Below are positions 44,999-55,318 of a stretch of DNA of 64,000 nucleotides, piece by piece. Source of the stretch: Clostridium sp. BJN0001 (GTDB lineage: Bacteria > Bacillota > Clostridia > Clostridiales > Clostridiaceae); the NCBI RefSeq assembly GCF_022869825.1, contig NZ_CP094971.1, forward strand, positions 1,613,501-1,677,500, written 5' to 3'. The notes under the pieces were generated by a model. The model saw nothing but the letters and a program-made list of their open reading frames with translations, made no database searches and was not told where the DNA came from. A program made the position numbers and the translations under genes. How positions within the stretch are numbered: the first letter of the stretch is position 1; the number at the start of each line of letters is the position of its first letter.

Positions 44999-46037
44999 AG
45001 AATTCACCTCTTTGTTTCTTTAAATAGCTTCTTCTAAGTTGCCCACATGCTGCATTTATATCGCTTCCCATTTCACGCCTTACTGTAGCATTTATCCCAT
45101 AAGATGTTAATATCTCAAGAAATTCTTCTATTTGCTTTTTAGATGATCTCTTAAAACTATTTTCTCTCACTTCATTTACTGGTATAAGATTTACATTGCA
45201 TAGAAGTCCCTTTAAAAGCCTTGCAAGTGATCTTGCATCTTCTTTTCCATCATTTACATCTTTAACAAGTGCATATTCAAATGTAACTCTTCTTTTAGTT
45301 TCATCAATAAAATATTTGCAGGCATCTATTATCTCTTTTATAGAATATTTATTTGCTATAGGCATTATCTCTTTCCTTTTTTCATCGCTAAACGCATGAA
45401 GAGATATTGCAAGACCTATACTCATCTTTTTATCTGCAAGATCATACATTTTAGGAACAATTCCACATGTTGAAAGAGTTATATGTCTTTGACCTATATT
45501 AAGACTATCTTCACTCGATACAATTTCTAAAAATTTAATAACATTGTCATAATTGTCAAGTGGTTCTCCACTTCCCATAAGAACAACATTTGAAATTCTT
45601 TCTCCTGCATAATCCTGTACTTTTATAATTTCTGATAATATTTCACCAGATGTAAGATTTCTTACTTTTCCATTTATTGTTGATGCACAGAATTTACATC
45701 CCATACTACATCCTATCTGAGTTGAAATACAAATTGAATATCCAAATTTATATTTCATAAGTACACTCTCTATTAGATTTCCATCGTCAAAACCTAAAAG
45801 AAATTTTTTAGTACCATCTGTTTTAGATTCATATACTTCAACAATTTCAGGAATTGCAATTTTAAAATTTTCTTTAAGCAAATCTTTAGTATTTTTAGGA
45901 ATGTTATTCATATCATCAAAATTATAAACTTTTTTATATATCCATCCCATTACTTGTTTTGCTCTAAATGCCTTTTCTCCATTTTTAGACATCCAATTTT
46001 TTAGTTCTTCCAAAGAATAATCTAATATATTAATCAT
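44979..46037 (-). CDS. rlmN: dual-specificity 23S rRNA/tRNA methyltransferase RlmN
   Basis: RlmN is a radical SAM enzyme that methylates C2 of A2503 in 23S rRNA and of A37 in tRNAs. The 352-residue protein has the CxxxCxxC motif in [16 protein letters not shown] near residue 112. It has [15 protein letters not shown], a [15 protein letters not shown] loop and a C-terminal NAACGQLR with the second catalytic Cys. It overlaps rsmB by four bases and stp by 20, so the cluster is tightly coupled. Confidence 0.98.
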   Translation of the reverse strand: MINILDYSLEELKNWMSKNGEKAFRAKQVMGWIYKKVYNFDDMNNIPKNTKDLLKENFKIAIPEIVEVYESKTDGTKKFLLGFDDGNLIESVLMKYKFGYSICISTQIGCSMGCKFCASTINGKVRNLTSGEILSEIIKVQDYAGERISNVVLMGSGEPLDNYDNVIKFLEIVSSEDSLNIGQRHITLSTCGIVPKMYDLADKKMSIGLAISLHAFSDEKRKEIMPIANKYSIKEIIDACKYFIDETKRRVTFEYALVKDVNDGKEDARSLARLLKGLLCNVNLIPVNEVRENSFKRSSKKQIEEFLEILTSYGINATVRREMGSDINAACGQLRRSYLKKQRGEFYDKLVN

Positions 46038-47365
46038 TTTTCACCTGCTATTTTTTGTAATTTCGCTATATAGAATCCATCCATATCACTACTTGGAAGT
46101 ATAGTAAGAGCATCGTTCCTTCCATATTCCAAATTTTTTCCTCTTCCAATAAAAATCTTTACACTTTTTGAATCTTCATGACTTTTCAAAAACCAATCTA
46201 TATTATCATCATTTTCTTCTTTATTTAATGTACAAGTAGAATATATCATTATTCCACCATCTTTTAAATATTTCCAAGAATTTTCAAGTATATTTTTCTG
46301 TCTAACAGCAATTTCTCTAAGATCTTTACGTTTCTTTGACCATTTTATTTCAGGTTTCTTTCGTATTATTCCTATTCCAGAACATGGAACATCAATGAGT
46401 ATTCTATCAAATTTATCAACAAATTCAGGATTGAATTTTTCAGCATCATTGACTAATACTTTAATATTATCTATTCCTAATCTTTTAGCATTATCTTCGA
46501 TAAGACTAAGCTTATTTTCATGATTATCACATGCAATTACTGTTCCTTTATTATTTAATATTTCTGAAATATGTGTTGTTTTAGTTCCAGGGGCTGCACA
46601 TAAATCTGCAACAGTTAAATTATCCTCATCTAAATCTAAAAGAGGTGCTACTGACATTGCGCTTTCATCTTGTACTGTAATAAGACCTTCACTAAATAAT
46701 GGATTCTCTTTAACTGATCTTCCATTTTTTATTTGAATAGCCTCAGGACAAATAGCGCCCTCTGAAGCATCTACTGAAGATTCAATAAGTTTATCAAGCA
46801 CATCTTCAAACTCTGCCTTTAGTGAATTAACTCTTACTGTAACAGTTGGAACTTCATTTAAAGAAGCCATTATCTTTTTGGCTTTTTCTTCTCCATATTG
46901 TTTTATAAGAAGTCTTATCATCCATGGTTCAAAAGAAAATTTATATGCAATTTCGTCTATCTTATTTCCCTTTACTACTATATCATCAGGATTCTTGCTA
47001 TAATTACGTAAAACTGCATTTACAAGCTTTGAGTCTTCAGCAGAAACAGCTTTTGCAGATTCAACAGCTTCATTTACAGCTGCATATTCAGGGATTTTAT
47101 CTAAAAATCTCATTTGGAATATTGCAATTTCAAGAATTGCAAGAATATCTCTATTCATTATAGCAATGTCTTTTACAAAATTAGATATAATTATATCAAG
47201 TGTCTTCTTTCTTCTTAAAACTCCATATACAATTTCAGTTAAGAGAGCTTTATCATTATCTTCTAAATCTGATTTATCAAGTTCATTTGATAAAATGATA
47301 TTTGAATATGCCTTCTCATATACTACTCTATTAATAATTTTTACAGCTAAATTTCTACAATTCAT
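46034..47365 (-). CDS. rsmB: 16S rRNA (cytosine(967)-C(5))-methyltransferase RsmB
   Basis: RsmB forms m5C967 in 16S rRNA. The 443-residue protein has an N-terminal NusB-like RNA-binding domain ([18 protein letters not shown]) and a Rossmann methyltransferase domain. The latter has [16 protein letters not shown], the catalytic Cys in [17 protein letters not shown] and a second Cys in IYSTCTL. It precedes rlmN in coupling. A 192-base AT-rich gap with no gene separates it from fmt. Confidence 0.97.
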   Translation of the reverse strand: MNCRNLAVKIINRVVYEKAYSNIILSNELDKSDLEDNDKALLTEIVYGVLRRKKTLDIIISNFVKDIAIMNRDILAILEIAIFQMRFLDKIPEYAAVNEAVESAKAVSAEDSKLVNAVLRNYSKNPDDIVVKGNKIDEIAYKFSFEPWMIRLLIKQYGEEKAKKIMASLNEVPTVTVRVNSLKAEFEDVLDKLIESSVDASEGAICPEAIQIKNGRSVKENPLFSEGLITVQDESAMSVAPLLDLDEDNLTVADLCAAPGTKTTHISEILNNKGTVIACDNHENKLSLIEDNAKRLGIDNIKVLVNDAEKFNPEFVDKFDRILIDVPCSGIGIIRKKPEIKWSKKRKDLREIAVRQKNILENSWKYLKDGGIMIYSTCTLNKEENDDNIDWFLKSHEDSKSVKIFIGRGKNLEYGRNDALTILPSSDMDGFYIAKLQKIAGEK

Positions 47366-47557
47366 AAAATACCTCTTTAATAATCATTATTATCTTCTAT
47401 ATCATCCTTATACTTATTTTTATAAAGTAATATCAGTAAGATTTTGTTTCTCTTTAAAAAATGTCTCTACTATTATATTATCCTATTTTTATTTATTTCC
47501 TATACTGAAATTTTTTATTATTTTATTACATATAAAATATAATTCAAAAATAATTTT

Positions 47558-48487
47558 CTATTTTAGTAATATATTTTTTTCTATACTATGTCCATTAATA
47601 TACTGTTTTACTTCAAGCGGTTTCCCATTTGGGAACTGTATTCTTTTTATAAGTAGTATACTATCTTTGCACATAACTTTTATACCTTTTTTGGAAACGT
47701 CCAAAATAGTTCCAGATTCGGCTGAAGATTTTTCATCTGTTACTTCAGTTTCATATATTTTCATTTTCTGATCGTTATATGAAGTATACGCAATTGGCCA
47801 TGGATTTAATCCTCTTATAAAATTATGAATATTTTCTGCACTATCATCCCAGTTTATAACAGCATGCTCTTTATCAAGCATTTTAGCATAAAATGTATCA
47901 CCATTTTGTTTTACTGGAGTGAGATTCCCTTGTGAATATTTTTCTATTGTATCAATAAGAAGTGATGAACCTTTCTCTTTTAAAACATCAGTAAGTTCTC
48001 CTGCTGTCATATTCTCATCAATTATCACTTCATCTTTAAGAAGCATATCACCTGTATCAATTCCTTCATCCATAACCATTGTGGTATTTCCAGTGACTTT
48101 TTCTCCTTTTATAATAGCCCAATTTATAGGAGCTGCCCCCCTATACATAGGAAGATGAGATCCATGAAGATTTATTGAAACATACTTTGGTATATCTAAG
48201 ATCTCTTTTGTTAGAATCTGTCCATATGCAACTACTACAATAAAATCTGGATTCATTTTTTTTAGATTTTCTATAAGTTCTTTATCTTCTCTAATTTTAA
48301 CAGGCTGATATACTGGAATTGAAGAATGCTTTAATGCTTCTTCTTTTACAGGTGAAAATGATATTTTCTTTCCTCTTCCTTTTCTTTTATCTGGTTGAGT
48401 AATTACTGCCAAAACATCATGTTTCTCTATAAGCGCTGCAAGTGTAGGTACTGCAAAATCAGCAGTTCCCATAAAAACTATCTTCAT
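47558..48487 (-). CDS. fmt: methionyl-tRNA formyltransferase
   Basis: Fmt adds the formyl group to initiator Met-tRNA. The 309-residue protein has [17 protein letters not shown] and [18 protein letters not shown]. The catalytic [20 protein letters not shown] (His, Asn and Asp region) lies near residue 108, followed by a C-terminal OB-like domain with [14 protein letters not shown] and [15 protein letters not shown]. It follows def by ten bases, the standard pair for formylation and deformylation. Confidence 0.98.
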   Translation of the reverse strand: MKIVFMGTADFAVPTLAALIEKHDVLAVITQPDKRKGRGKKISFSPVKEEALKHSSIPVYQPVKIREDKELIENLKKMNPDFIVVVAYGQILTKEILDIPKYVSINLHGSHLPMYRGAAPINWAIIKGEKVTGNTTMVMDEGIDTGDMLLKDEVIIDENMTAGELTDVLKEKGSSLLIDTIEKYSQGNLTPVKQNGDTFYAKMLDKEHAVINWDDSAENIHNFIRGLNPWPIAYTSYNDQKMKIYETEVTDEKSSAESGTILDVSKKGIKVMCKDSILLIKRIQFPNGKPLEVKQYINGHSIEKNILLK

Positions 48488-48497
48488 ATTTTATCAC

Positions 48498-48938
48498 CTA
48501 TTTCTTAACTCTATCTATAAATAATGTTCCATTTAAATGATCATATTCGTGAAGTATTGCTCTTGCTAGAAGTTCTTCTGCCTCTATTTCAAATTCTTCA
48601 CCATTTTCATTTAATGCTCTTGCTCTTACATAATTAGGTCTCATAACCTTAGCTGAACGTCCAGGAAGACTTAAACATCCTTCTTCATCTACTTGGCTTC
48701 CACTTGTTTCAACTATTACAGGATTTATAAATGTTAAAGGCCCCTGTCCAATATCTATTACAAATAATCTCTTTAAAATTCCTACCTGAGGACCTGCAAG
48801 ACCTACTCCATCTGCATCATACATTGTTTCTCTCATATCTTTAACTAAAGTTTTTATTCTATCATCTATTTTATCTACTTCTCTACACTTTTTTCTAAGT
48901 ATATTATCTCCATATGTTCTTATTTGCCTTAATGCCAT
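48498..48938 (-). CDS. def: peptide deformylase
   Basis: Def removes the formyl group from new proteins. The 146-residue metalloenzyme has the three motifs DGVGLAGPQVG (I), DEEGCLSLPG (II, metal Cys) and LARAILHEYDHLNGTLFID (III, HExxH). It lies between priA and fmt as in many Firmicutes, with gaps of 13 and ten bases. Confidence 0.98.
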   Translation of the reverse strand: MALRQIRTYGDNILRKKCREVDKIDDRIKTLVKDMRETMYDADGVGLAGPQVGILKRLFVIDIGQGPLTFINPVIVETSGSQVDEEGCLSLPGRSAKVMRPNYVRARALNENGEEFEIEAEELLARAILHEYDHLNGTLFIDRVKK

Positions 48939-48951
48939 TTTAAAATTCCTC

Positions 48952-51153
48952 CTAAGTCATATTGTTTGGATTAATGTCTATACTAACCCTTATTTTATTA
49001 TATACACTCTTACTTAATATATAAAGTGTATCTTTGATTTTTTTATTAATTTCGTCTCTTAAATTTCCCTTAATTAATATCTGCCATCTATAATTTTCTT
49101 TTAATTTTGTAATTATGCAAGGAACTGGTTTTAGCATAGTATAATCATTTTTATCTATTATACTTTTTAAACTTTTATATAATGTATTCATAAAATCTTT
49201 TAAAAGATTTTCATCTTTTGATGATACTCCTATACACATAATTTTACTAAATGGCGGATTATCCATAAGTTTTCTTAAATCTATTTCTTTTTCATATAAA
49301 GATTCATAATCATTATTTTTTGCAAACTGCAAGCTGTAATTTGAAGGATCATAGCTTTGAACTATAACAAGTCCTTTATCATTATGTCTTCCTGCCCTTC
49401 CTGAAACTTGAGTTATGATTTGATATGTTCTAAATGCCGATCTATAATCTGGAATATTAAGTGACATATCAGCAGCTAAGACTCCTACAAGTGTAACATC
49501 ATCAAAATCAAGTCCTTTAGAAATCATCTGTGTTCCTATTAAAATATCGGCCTCTTTATTTTTAAATGCATTATAAATAGCTTCATGAGAATTTTTAAAT
49601 CTTGTAGTATCTACATCCATTCTTAAAACTCGTGCACCATTAAAATATTTTTTAACTTCATTTTCTACTCTCTCAGTTCCTGCGCCAAAATATTTTACAT
49701 ATTTGCTTTTACATTCTGGACATATTTTAACTGCTTTTTCAGTTCTTCCACAATAATGACATACAAGATATCCATTTCTATGATATGTCATAGGTACATC
49801 GCAATCTGGACATTTAAAGACATACCCACATTTTCTACATGATATAAATGTTGAATATCCTCTTCTATTTAAAAAGAGTATTATCTGCTTTTTATTATTT
49901 AAAGTTTTTTTCATTTCATCATATAATCTTTTACTAAATAATGAATTATTGTGATTTTTAAGTTCCTCTCTCATATCAACAAGTTCAATAGAAGGCATAC
50001 TACTTCCATTTGCTCTTTTTTTTAATTCAATAAGCTCAAATTCATTTTCTTTAGCTTTATAAAAACTTTCAATACTCGGAGTTGCAGAACCAAGAACAAG
50101 CTTTGCATTTTTCAATTTACATATAAATCTTGCTGTTTCCCTCGCATCATATTTAGGATTGTGTTCAGATTTATATGTATTCTCATGCTCCTCATCAATT
50201 ACTATAAGTCCAATATTCCGAACTGGAAGAAATAAAGCGCTCCTTGCTCCTACAACAAGTTTTGCTTCTCCATTTTTAACTCTCTGCCATTCATCAAATC
50301 TTTCTCCCTCAGAAAGCCTACTGTGAAAAAGCGCAACATTTTGTTTAAATCTTCCTTTAAACCTTTCTACCATCTGAGGTGTAAGAGAGATTTCAGGTAC
50401 AAGTACTATAGCACCCTTTCCAATACTTAACATGTAAGATGCTAAACTTAAATATACCTCAGTTTTGCCAGAACCTGTTACACCTTTTAAAAGATATACA
50501 TCTTTTTCTCCATTTATTACTCTATTTACAGCATATCTTTGTTCATCTGTAAGAACTTTTTTATTATCATCTTTATATGTTTTTTTATTATATCTGAATA
50601 CAATTTTATCTTCTACTTTAAGGATGTCTTTCTCAATCATTTTATTTAAATAATATATAGAAATTTCTAATTTTTTTGTAATTTCAGCTTTATTATAAAT
50701 TCCATCATTATTTTTTATAAATTGAAATATTTCTCTATATTTATCATTATTCTTATTTATAGATTCAAGTTTCTTTTCATTAGAAACTAATATAACTTTC
50801 TTCTTCTTGTTTTTAATTCCCTTAAGTATTCCATAAGGTATCATAATCCTTATTGCATCAATAAAACTGCATAAATATTTTCTTCTTAAAAATTCTATTA
50901 ACTGTATATCATCATAAGTAAGGCATGGTTTTTCATCACATATACATTTTATACTTTTTAAATGAATACTACTGTCTTTTACATCTTTTGAAATTGAATA
51001 TACGAAACCCTCAATAAGTCTGCTTCTAATTCCAAAAGGTATTTTAACCCTATGCCCTATTTTTATTTTTTCTTCAATATTTTGAGGAACAATATATGTA
51101 AAAGGTTTATCAACACTTGCTGCATCATTATTTACTATTACCTGAGCATACAT
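48952..51153 (-). CDS. priA: primosomal protein N' (PriA helicase)
   Basis: PriA restarts collapsed replication forks. The 733-residue protein has an N-terminal DNA-binding domain (VDKPFTYIVP) and a helicase core with GVTGSGKTEVYLSLAS, VPEISLTPQMVERFK, IVIDEEHENTYKSEHNPKYDARE, LGSATPSIESF and TQMISKGLDFDDVTLVG. A zinc-binding insertion of eight Cys near 435-480 (CRKCG, CPDCD, CHYCG, CPECK) is present. The ATG at 51151-51153 has AAAGGAGG seven bases upstream; one two codons earlier is too close. Confidence 0.97.
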   Translation of the reverse strand: MYAQVIVNNDAASVDKPFTYIVPQNIEEKIKIGHRVKIPFGIRSRLIEGFVYSISKDVKDSSIHLKSIKCICDEKPCLTYDDIQLIEFLRRKYLCSFIDAIRIMIPYGILKGIKNKKKKVILVSNEKKLESINKNNDKYREIFQFIKNNDGIYNKAEITKKLEISIYYLNKMIEKDILKVEDKIVFRYNKKTYKDDNKKVLTDEQRYAVNRVINGEKDVYLLKGVTGSGKTEVYLSLASYMLSIGKGAIVLVPEISLTPQMVERFKGRFKQNVALFHSRLSEGERFDEWQRVKNGEAKLVVGARSALFLPVRNIGLIVIDEEHENTYKSEHNPKYDARETARFICKLKNAKLVLGSATPSIESFYKAKENEFELIELKKRANGSSMPSIELVDMREELKNHNNSLFSKRLYDEMKKTLNNKKQIILFLNRRGYSTFISCRKCGYVFKCPDCDVPMTYHRNGYLVCHYCGRTEKAVKICPECKSKYVKYFGAGTERVENEVKKYFNGARVLRMDVDTTRFKNSHEAIYNAFKNKEADILIGTQMISKGLDFDDVTLVGVLAADMSLNIPDYRSAFRTYQIITQVSGRAGRHNDKGLVIVQSYDPSNYSLQFAKNNDYESLYEKEIDLRKLMDNPPFSKIMCIGVSSKDENLLKDFMNTLYKSLKSIIDKNDYTMLKPVPCIITKLKENYRWQILIKGNLRDEINKKIKDTLYILSKSVYNKIRVSIDINPNNMT

Positions 51154-51177
51154 ATACATTCCTCCTTTATAAATAAT

Positions 51178-51202
51178 AAGAAGCGCATTATAAGCGCTTC
51201 TT
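51178..51202 (-). terminator. hairpin terminator overlapping the coaBC end
   Basis: AAGAAGCGC and its complement form a nine-base-pair GC-containing stem overlapping the last coaBC codons, followed on the minus strand by ATTATTTATAAAG. The short T run makes it a partial terminator before priA. Confidence 0.65.
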
Positions 51203-52384
51203 AGCTATAATATCAAATAATTTTTCAGCTATCTTGTCTTTTTCCATCTTTTCTAAATTAAACTCTTCATTATCATTTGAAAAAATAGTTACTTTGTTAT
51301 CGTCTGAAGAAAATCCTGTATCCGCTTTAGTAATATCATTTGCTACAATAAAATCAAGATTTTTTCTTTTAAGTTTATCTTTTGCATTTTTAACTAAATT
51401 TTGACTTTCTGCTGCAAATCCCACAAGTACCTGCTTATCTTTCATTTTCCCAAGTTCTTTTAAAATGTCTGTATCTCGTACAAATTTTATACTTAAATCT
51501 GAATCTGACTTCTTTATCTTCTGAGTGCTGTATTTTTCAGGTTTATAATCTGCAACAGCTGCAGCTTTTATTACTATATCAGAGTCAGAAAATTCATCAA
51601 ATACTGCTTTTTTCATTTCTTCATTTGTTTCAATATAAACTGTCTTTATTCCTTGTATAGGCTTAAGTGCCACAGGTCCTGATACTAAAACAACCTGAGC
51701 TCCTCTGTTTCTTGCTTCTTTAGCAATCCTATATCCCATCTTACCAGAAGATCTATTTGTTATAAATCTTACAGGATCAATTTTAGATATTGTAGGTCCT
51801 GCTGTAACTAAAACTTTTTTGCCTTTAAGATCTTTTTTATTAAGATTCATCATTACATAATCTGCAATAACTTCAGGGCTCTCAAGTTTTCCCATTCCGC
51901 TTGTTCCACAAGCAAGTCTTCCACTTGCAGGTGCTATGAATTTATATCCATAACTTTCTAACTTTTTAATATTGTCCTGAACAATATTATTAAAATACAT
52001 ATTAGTATTCATAGCAGGTGCAAAAACAACTTTACTTGAATCTGTTGCCATAATGGAAGTAGATAATAAATCATCTGCTATTCCATTTGCTACTTTACCA
52101 ATTATATTTGCAGTTGCAGGAGCTACAACATATACATCTGCCCATGTTGCAAGGCTTATATGCTCTATTTCCCATGCTTTAGGTTCTTCAAACGTATCAA
52201 CTGATACAACATTTTTACTTAATGACTGAAATGTAAGAGGAGCTACAAATTTAACTGCTTCATTTGTCATTACAACTTTTACGTCTATATCCTTTTTAAC
52301 TAGTATACTTACTATTTCTACAGCTTTATATGCAGCAATTCCTCCTGTAACACCCAGTACAACATGTTTTTTAGTGTCTTCCAT
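51188..52384 (-). CDS. coaBC: bifunctional phosphopantothenoylcysteine decarboxylase/synthase
   Basis: CoaBC makes phosphopantetheine from phosphopantothenate and cysteine in CoA synthesis. The 398-residue protein has the flavoprotein decarboxylase half (GVTGGIAAYKAVEIVSILVKK; APAMNTNMYFNNIVQ; SGRLACGTSGMGKL). The synthase half has VLVTAGPTISKIDPVRFITNRSSGKMGYRIA, VIKAAAVADYKPE and ANDI, where a conserved Lys-X-Lys loop occurs. It lies one base after rpoZ in the conserved gmk-rpoZ-coaBC-priA order. Confidence 0.97.
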   Translation of the reverse strand: MEDTKKHVVLGVTGGIAAYKAVEIVSILVKKDIDVKVVMTNEAVKFVAPLTFQSLSKNVVSVDTFEEPKAWEIEHISLATWADVYVVAPATANIIGKVANGIADDLLSTSIMATDSSKVVFAPAMNTNMYFNNIVQDNIKKLESYGYKFIAPASGRLACGTSGMGKLESPEVIADYVMMNLNKKDLKGKKVLVTAGPTISKIDPVRFITNRSSGKMGYRIAKEARNRGAQVVLVSGPVALKPIQGIKTVYIETNEEMKKAVFDEFSDSDIVIKAAAVADYKPEKYSTQKIKKSDSDLSIKFVRDTDILKELGKMKDKQVLVGFAAESQNLVKNAKDKLKRKNLDFIVANDITKADTGFSSDDNKVTIFSNDNEEFNLEKMEKDKIAEKLFDIIAKKRL

Positions 52385-52385
52385 T

Positions 52386-52589
52386 TTAAATCACTTCATA
52401 ATTAATCTTATCTTGATTAATTTCATTTATAGCTATAGTAAGTGGTTTGTTTGATGGCACCTCAACTTCTGCTTTAGCTCCTTCTATTATCTGTCTTGCC
52501 CTTTTTGATGTTAAAATTACTAATGAATATCTGTCATGTACTTTATTTAATAAATCCACAACAGATGGATTAATCATAGAGTTGTTCAT
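52386..52589 (-). CDS. rpoZ: DNA-directed RNA polymerase subunit omega
   Basis: Omega aids assembly of RNA polymerase and, in some species, ppGpp binding. The 67-residue protein has [29 protein letters not shown] and a short acidic tail, matching the family. Its start lies inside the gmk end (20-base overlap), with GGAGGG in the gmk reading frame. Coupling with gmk is a familiar Firmicute arrangement. Confidence 0.96.
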   Translation of the reverse strand: MNNSMINPSVVDLLNKVHDRYSLVILTSKRARQIIEGAKAEVEVPSNKPLTIAINEINQDKINYEVI

Positions 52590-53214
52590 GAATTAAACCC
52601 TCCTTTGAATCTAATATACTATGTTTTATTCTATCAACTCTGCATTTTTCTGCAGTAATTATTGATTCTATTTTAGATACTGCTTCATCTATTTCATCAT
52701 TTACAACAGCATAATTATACTTTGAAACAAAATTAATCTCTTTATATGCTGACTTAAATCTTAGCATAAGTGATTCTTCTGTTTCACTTCCTCTTTTTAT
52801 TATTCTATTTTTAAGTTCTTCCATTGATGGAGGAAGTATAAAAATAAAAATTCCTTCTTCTATATTTTCTTTTACTTTTAATGCTCCTTGAATATCTATT
52901 TCAAGAATAACATCTTTTCCATCTTCAAGTTTTTTTTCAACATTTGATTTTGGAGTTCCATAGAAATTTTTATATACTGTAGCATATTCAAGAAAATCTC
53001 CATCATCTATTCTTTGTTTAAATTCATCTTTAGTTAAAAAATAATAATTTATTCCATCTTTTTCACCAGCTCGTGGTTCTCTTGTAGTTGCTGAAACAGA
53101 AAGATTAAGATCCTTTCTCTTTTCGAGAAGTGCTTTACATATAGTTCCTTTTCCTGCTCCAGATGGTCCTGAAATTACTATTAATAGGCCTTTTTTTTTA
53201 TTCATCATCCTCAT
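52570..53214 (-). CDS. gmk: guanylate kinase
   Basis: Gmk converts GMP to GDP. The protein of about 211-214 residues has the P-loop [17 protein letters not shown] near residue 16, the GMP-binding [17 protein letters not shown] and [13 protein letters not shown], then [12 protein letters not shown] and [17 protein letters not shown]. Three nearby ATGs precede [13 protein letters not shown] list the farthest, but the one at 53203-53205 is also possible. It overlaps remA by 17 bases and rpoZ by 20. Confidence 0.97.
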   Translation of the reverse strand: MRMMNKKKGLLIVISGPSGAGKGTICKALLEKRKDLNLSVSATTREPRAGEKDGINYYFLTKDEFKQRIDDGDFLEYATVYKNFYGTPKSNVEKKLEDGKDVILEIDIQGALKVKENIEEGIFIFILPPSMEELKNRIIKRGSETEESLMLRFKSAYKEINFVSKYNYAVVNDEIDEAVSKIESIITAEKCRVDRIKHSILDSKEGLIHEQLYD

Positions 53215-53473
53215 CCATTTCTACATCATCTTGAATAGTTGTTAATCTATGAGCAACAGTTTCTGGCTGAACTGCAGATAATATAATATGATCACAGTCT
53301 GTTATTAAAACAGCTCTAGTTCTTCTGCCATATGTTGCATCTATAAGCATTCCCCTGTCACGTGCTTCCTGTATTATTCTTTTTATTGGTGCTGATTCAG
53401 GACTTACTATTGCGACAAGTCTATTAGCGGCTACAATATTTCCAAAGCCTATATTAATTAACTTTATTGACAT
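53198..53473 (-). CDS. remA: extracellular matrix regulator RemA/YlzA (DUF370)
   Basis: RemA is a DNA-binding regulator; in Bacillus it activates biofilm-matrix and osmoprotection genes. The 91-residue product has [70 protein letters not shown] and an acidic end DEDDE, as in the family. It follows yicC by 15 bases and overlaps gmk. Outside Bacillus, targets are unknown. Confidence 0.93.
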   Translation of the reverse strand: MSIKLINIGFGNIVAANRLVAIVSPESAPIKRIIQEARDRGMLIDATYGRRTRAVLITDCDHIILSAVQPETVAHRLTTIQDDVEMDEDDE

Positions 53474-53488
53474 GATTCGCCTCCTTGG

Positions 53489-54373
53489 TTATTCCAAATT
53501 CTGTATTTGTTCTCTTATTTTTTCAATAGTATTCTTAATTTCAAGAACAAGATTTGTCATATTTAAATCTACTGATTTAGAAGCGATTGTATTAGCTTCT
53601 CTATTCATTTCCTGTATTATAAAATCAAGTTTTCTTCCTGATGGCTCATCAGAATCCATTGTAAGTCTCATCTGATATATGTGACTCTTAAGTCTTGTTA
53701 TTTCTTCGTCTACAGCCGCTTTATCTGCTAAAATAGCAACTTCAAGTGCTATTCTTCCTTCGTCAATTTCTGAATTTGAAAGAAGTTCTTTAAGCCTTTC
53801 TTCTAGCCTCTTTTTATAATTTTCAGAAACTTTTTCTGAATATTTTTCTATTTCTAAAACACATTTTTCTATATAATTAATTTTAGCTAATATATCTTCT
53901 TTAAGCTTTGTACCTTCTCTAAGCCTCATTTCATTCATAGCATCAAGTGCTTTATTCATTACACAAGTAACTTCCTTTAATACACTCTTTGTATCGATAT
54001 CATTTTGCTGAATTGTTATAACATCAGGAAATTTTGCAATTTTAAATGGTGATATATCATCATTTAAAATGCCAAGCTCATCTTGTATATCCTTAATACA
54101 GTTATAATATTCATGTGCAAGCTTTTTATTAACTACAGGAATTCCTTGAAGTGTTTCATAATCTCTATAATTTATAAAAACATCAACCTTACCTCTTTTT
54201 ATCCTGTTTCTAATTAAATTTCTAAAATTTTCTTCAAGTTCAAGCATAAATTTAGGCATTTTAATATTTATATCAAGATATCTATTATTGACGCTTTTTA
54301 TCTCTACAGAATAAAATCTAGACTTACCGTCACCATCACTCTGTGACTTTCCAAAACTTGTCATACTTTTCAT
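53489..54373 (-). CDS. yicC: YicC family endoribonuclease
   Basis: YicC proteins are endoribonucleases; in E. coli YicC takes part in decay of a small RNA. The 294-residue protein starts MKSMTSFGKSQ, has VEIKSVNNRYLDINIKMPKF, FINYRDYE and a helical C-terminal half. It ends in PSGRKLDFIIQEMNREANTIASKSVDLNMTN, a hallmark of the family. It heads the yicC-remA-gmk-rpoZ run behind a good promoter and is divergent from the mgtC-like gene. Confidence 0.95.
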   Translation of the reverse strand: MKSMTSFGKSQSDGDGKSRFYSVEIKSVNNRYLDINIKMPKFMLELEENFRNLIRNRIKRGKVDVFINYRDYETLQGIPVVNKKLAHEYYNCIKDIQDELGILNDDISPFKIAKFPDVITIQQNDIDTKSVLKEVTCVMNKALDAMNEMRLREGTKLKEDILAKINYIEKCVLEIEKYSEKVSENYKKRLEERLKELLSNSEIDEGRIALEVAILADKAAVDEEITRLKSHIYQMRLTMDSDEPSGRKLDFIIQEMNREANTIASKSVDLNMTNLVLEIKNTIEKIREQIQNLE

Positions 54374-54407
54374 CTTATCTCACCTCCCGATTACTTCCTG
54401 CTATTTT

Positions 54408-54436
54408 ATAATAATTTTTTTTCTTATAATAGTCAA
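54408..54436 (-). promoter_or_regulatory. sigma-A promoter of yicC-remA-gmk-rpoZ
   Basis: TTGACT (54431-54436), a 17-base spacer and TATTAT (54408-54413) on the minus strand, about 35 bases before the yicC start. Confidence 0.8.
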
Positions 54437-54466
54437 TTGTTTGTTTACAAATTGTTAACATTTATT

Positions 54467-54494
54467 TTGATAATTGAAATATTACTGATATAAT
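54467..54494 (+). promoter_or_regulatory. sigma-A promoter of the mgtC-like gene
   Basis: TTGATA (54467-54472), a 16-base spacer and TATAAT (54489-54494) with an upstream TG. The leader of about 40 bases is too short for a magnesium riboswitch. Confidence 0.7.
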
Positions 54495-54537
54495 ATAGGG
54501 ATTGATATAAATTTTAAAGACAAAAGGTGGATTTTTT

Positions 54538-55245
54538 ATGCATTTATTTATTCAAAATATTCATTCTTATCTTCAAAGCATTAATACTCTATCTATTATA
54601 GTAAGACTTATGTTAGCTACAATATGTGGTGGAATAATTGGTGCTGAAAGAGGTAGAAAAAAACGTCCTGCAGGATTTCGTACACACATTTTAGTATGTA
54701 TAGGTGCTACCATGGTAATGATTACCGGTCAATATATGTATGATGTTTTAGGTATGCAGTCTGACCCTTCAAGAATTGGAGCACAAGTAGTCAGTGGAAT
54801 TGGTTTTTTAGGTGCTGGTACAATCCTTGTTGTAGGAAAAAATGAAGTTAAAGGTCTTACAACAGCAGCATGTCTTTGGTCATGTGCATGTATAGGACTT
54901 GCTATTGGAATTGGGTTTTACGAAGGCGCAGTAATCTCTTGTATATTTTTATACTTTGTCGTAACGCTTCTTCATAAGCTTGATCTTTTTGCACGAATTC
55001 ATTCAAAAACTCTTGATATTTATGTTACATTAAGAGATATAAAAGGCGTCACAAATTTTTTAAATATCGTAAAAAGTGATGGAACAACAATTTCAAACAT
55101 TGAAGTTATTAATAGACAGAATAACTCACAAAATACAATAAGTCTCAATATGACTCTTACATTTTTAAAAAAGCATGAGCATTCTGAATATATACTAGAT
55201 CTTCATAAAATAGATGGAGTAATAAACGCAGGAGAAATAGAATAA
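54538..55245 (+). CDS. MgtC/SapB family membrane protein
   Basis: MgtC-like proteins are membrane proteins linked to growth at low magnesium and, in pathogens, to F-ATPase control and survival in hosts. The 235-residue protein has four or five membrane segments with the family core RLMLATICGGIIGAERGRKKRPAGFRTHILVCIGATMVMITG near residue 20. It continues with RIGAQVVSGIGFLGAGTILV and GLTTAACLWSCACIGLAIG. A small cytosolic ACT-like C-terminal domain follows. It stands alone on the plus strand between its promoter and a bidirectional terminator. Confidence 0.92.
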   Translation: MHLFIQNIHSYLQSINTLSIIVRLMLATICGGIIGAERGRKKRPAGFRTHILVCIGATMVMITGQYMYDVLGMQSDPSRIGAQVVSGIGFLGAGTILVVGKNEVKGLTTAACLWSCACIGLAIGIGFYEGAVISCIFLYFVVTLLHKLDLFARIHSKTLDIYVTLRDIKGVTNFLNIVKSDGTTISNIEVINRQNNSQNTISLNMTLTFLKKHEHSEYILDLHKIDGVINAGEIE

Positions 55246-55248
55246 AAA

Positions 55249-55287
55249 TAACCCCCTATAGAATTTTTATCCTATAGGGGGGTTATT
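55249..55287 (+). terminator. bidirectional terminator between the mgtC-like gene and purine permease
   Basis: AATAACCCCCTATAG with its complement form a long stem with A and T runs on both sides, seen from 55249 to 55287. It would end transcription arriving from either direction at this convergent junction. Confidence 0.95.
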
Positions 55288-55318
55288 TTTATAAAAATCT
55301 TTAATATGTTACAAAATA

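Noticed and set aside
47166..47771. Plus-strand open frame of about 200 codons across the rsmB start, the gap and the fmt end
   Set aside because: It lies antisense to two firm genes, has no ribosome site and reads as low-complexity Phe, Ile and Ser typical of a shadow of minus-strand coding.
53472..53675. Plus-strand frame opposite yicC
   Set aside because: The minus-strand yicC motif is clear; this frame has no supporting signal.
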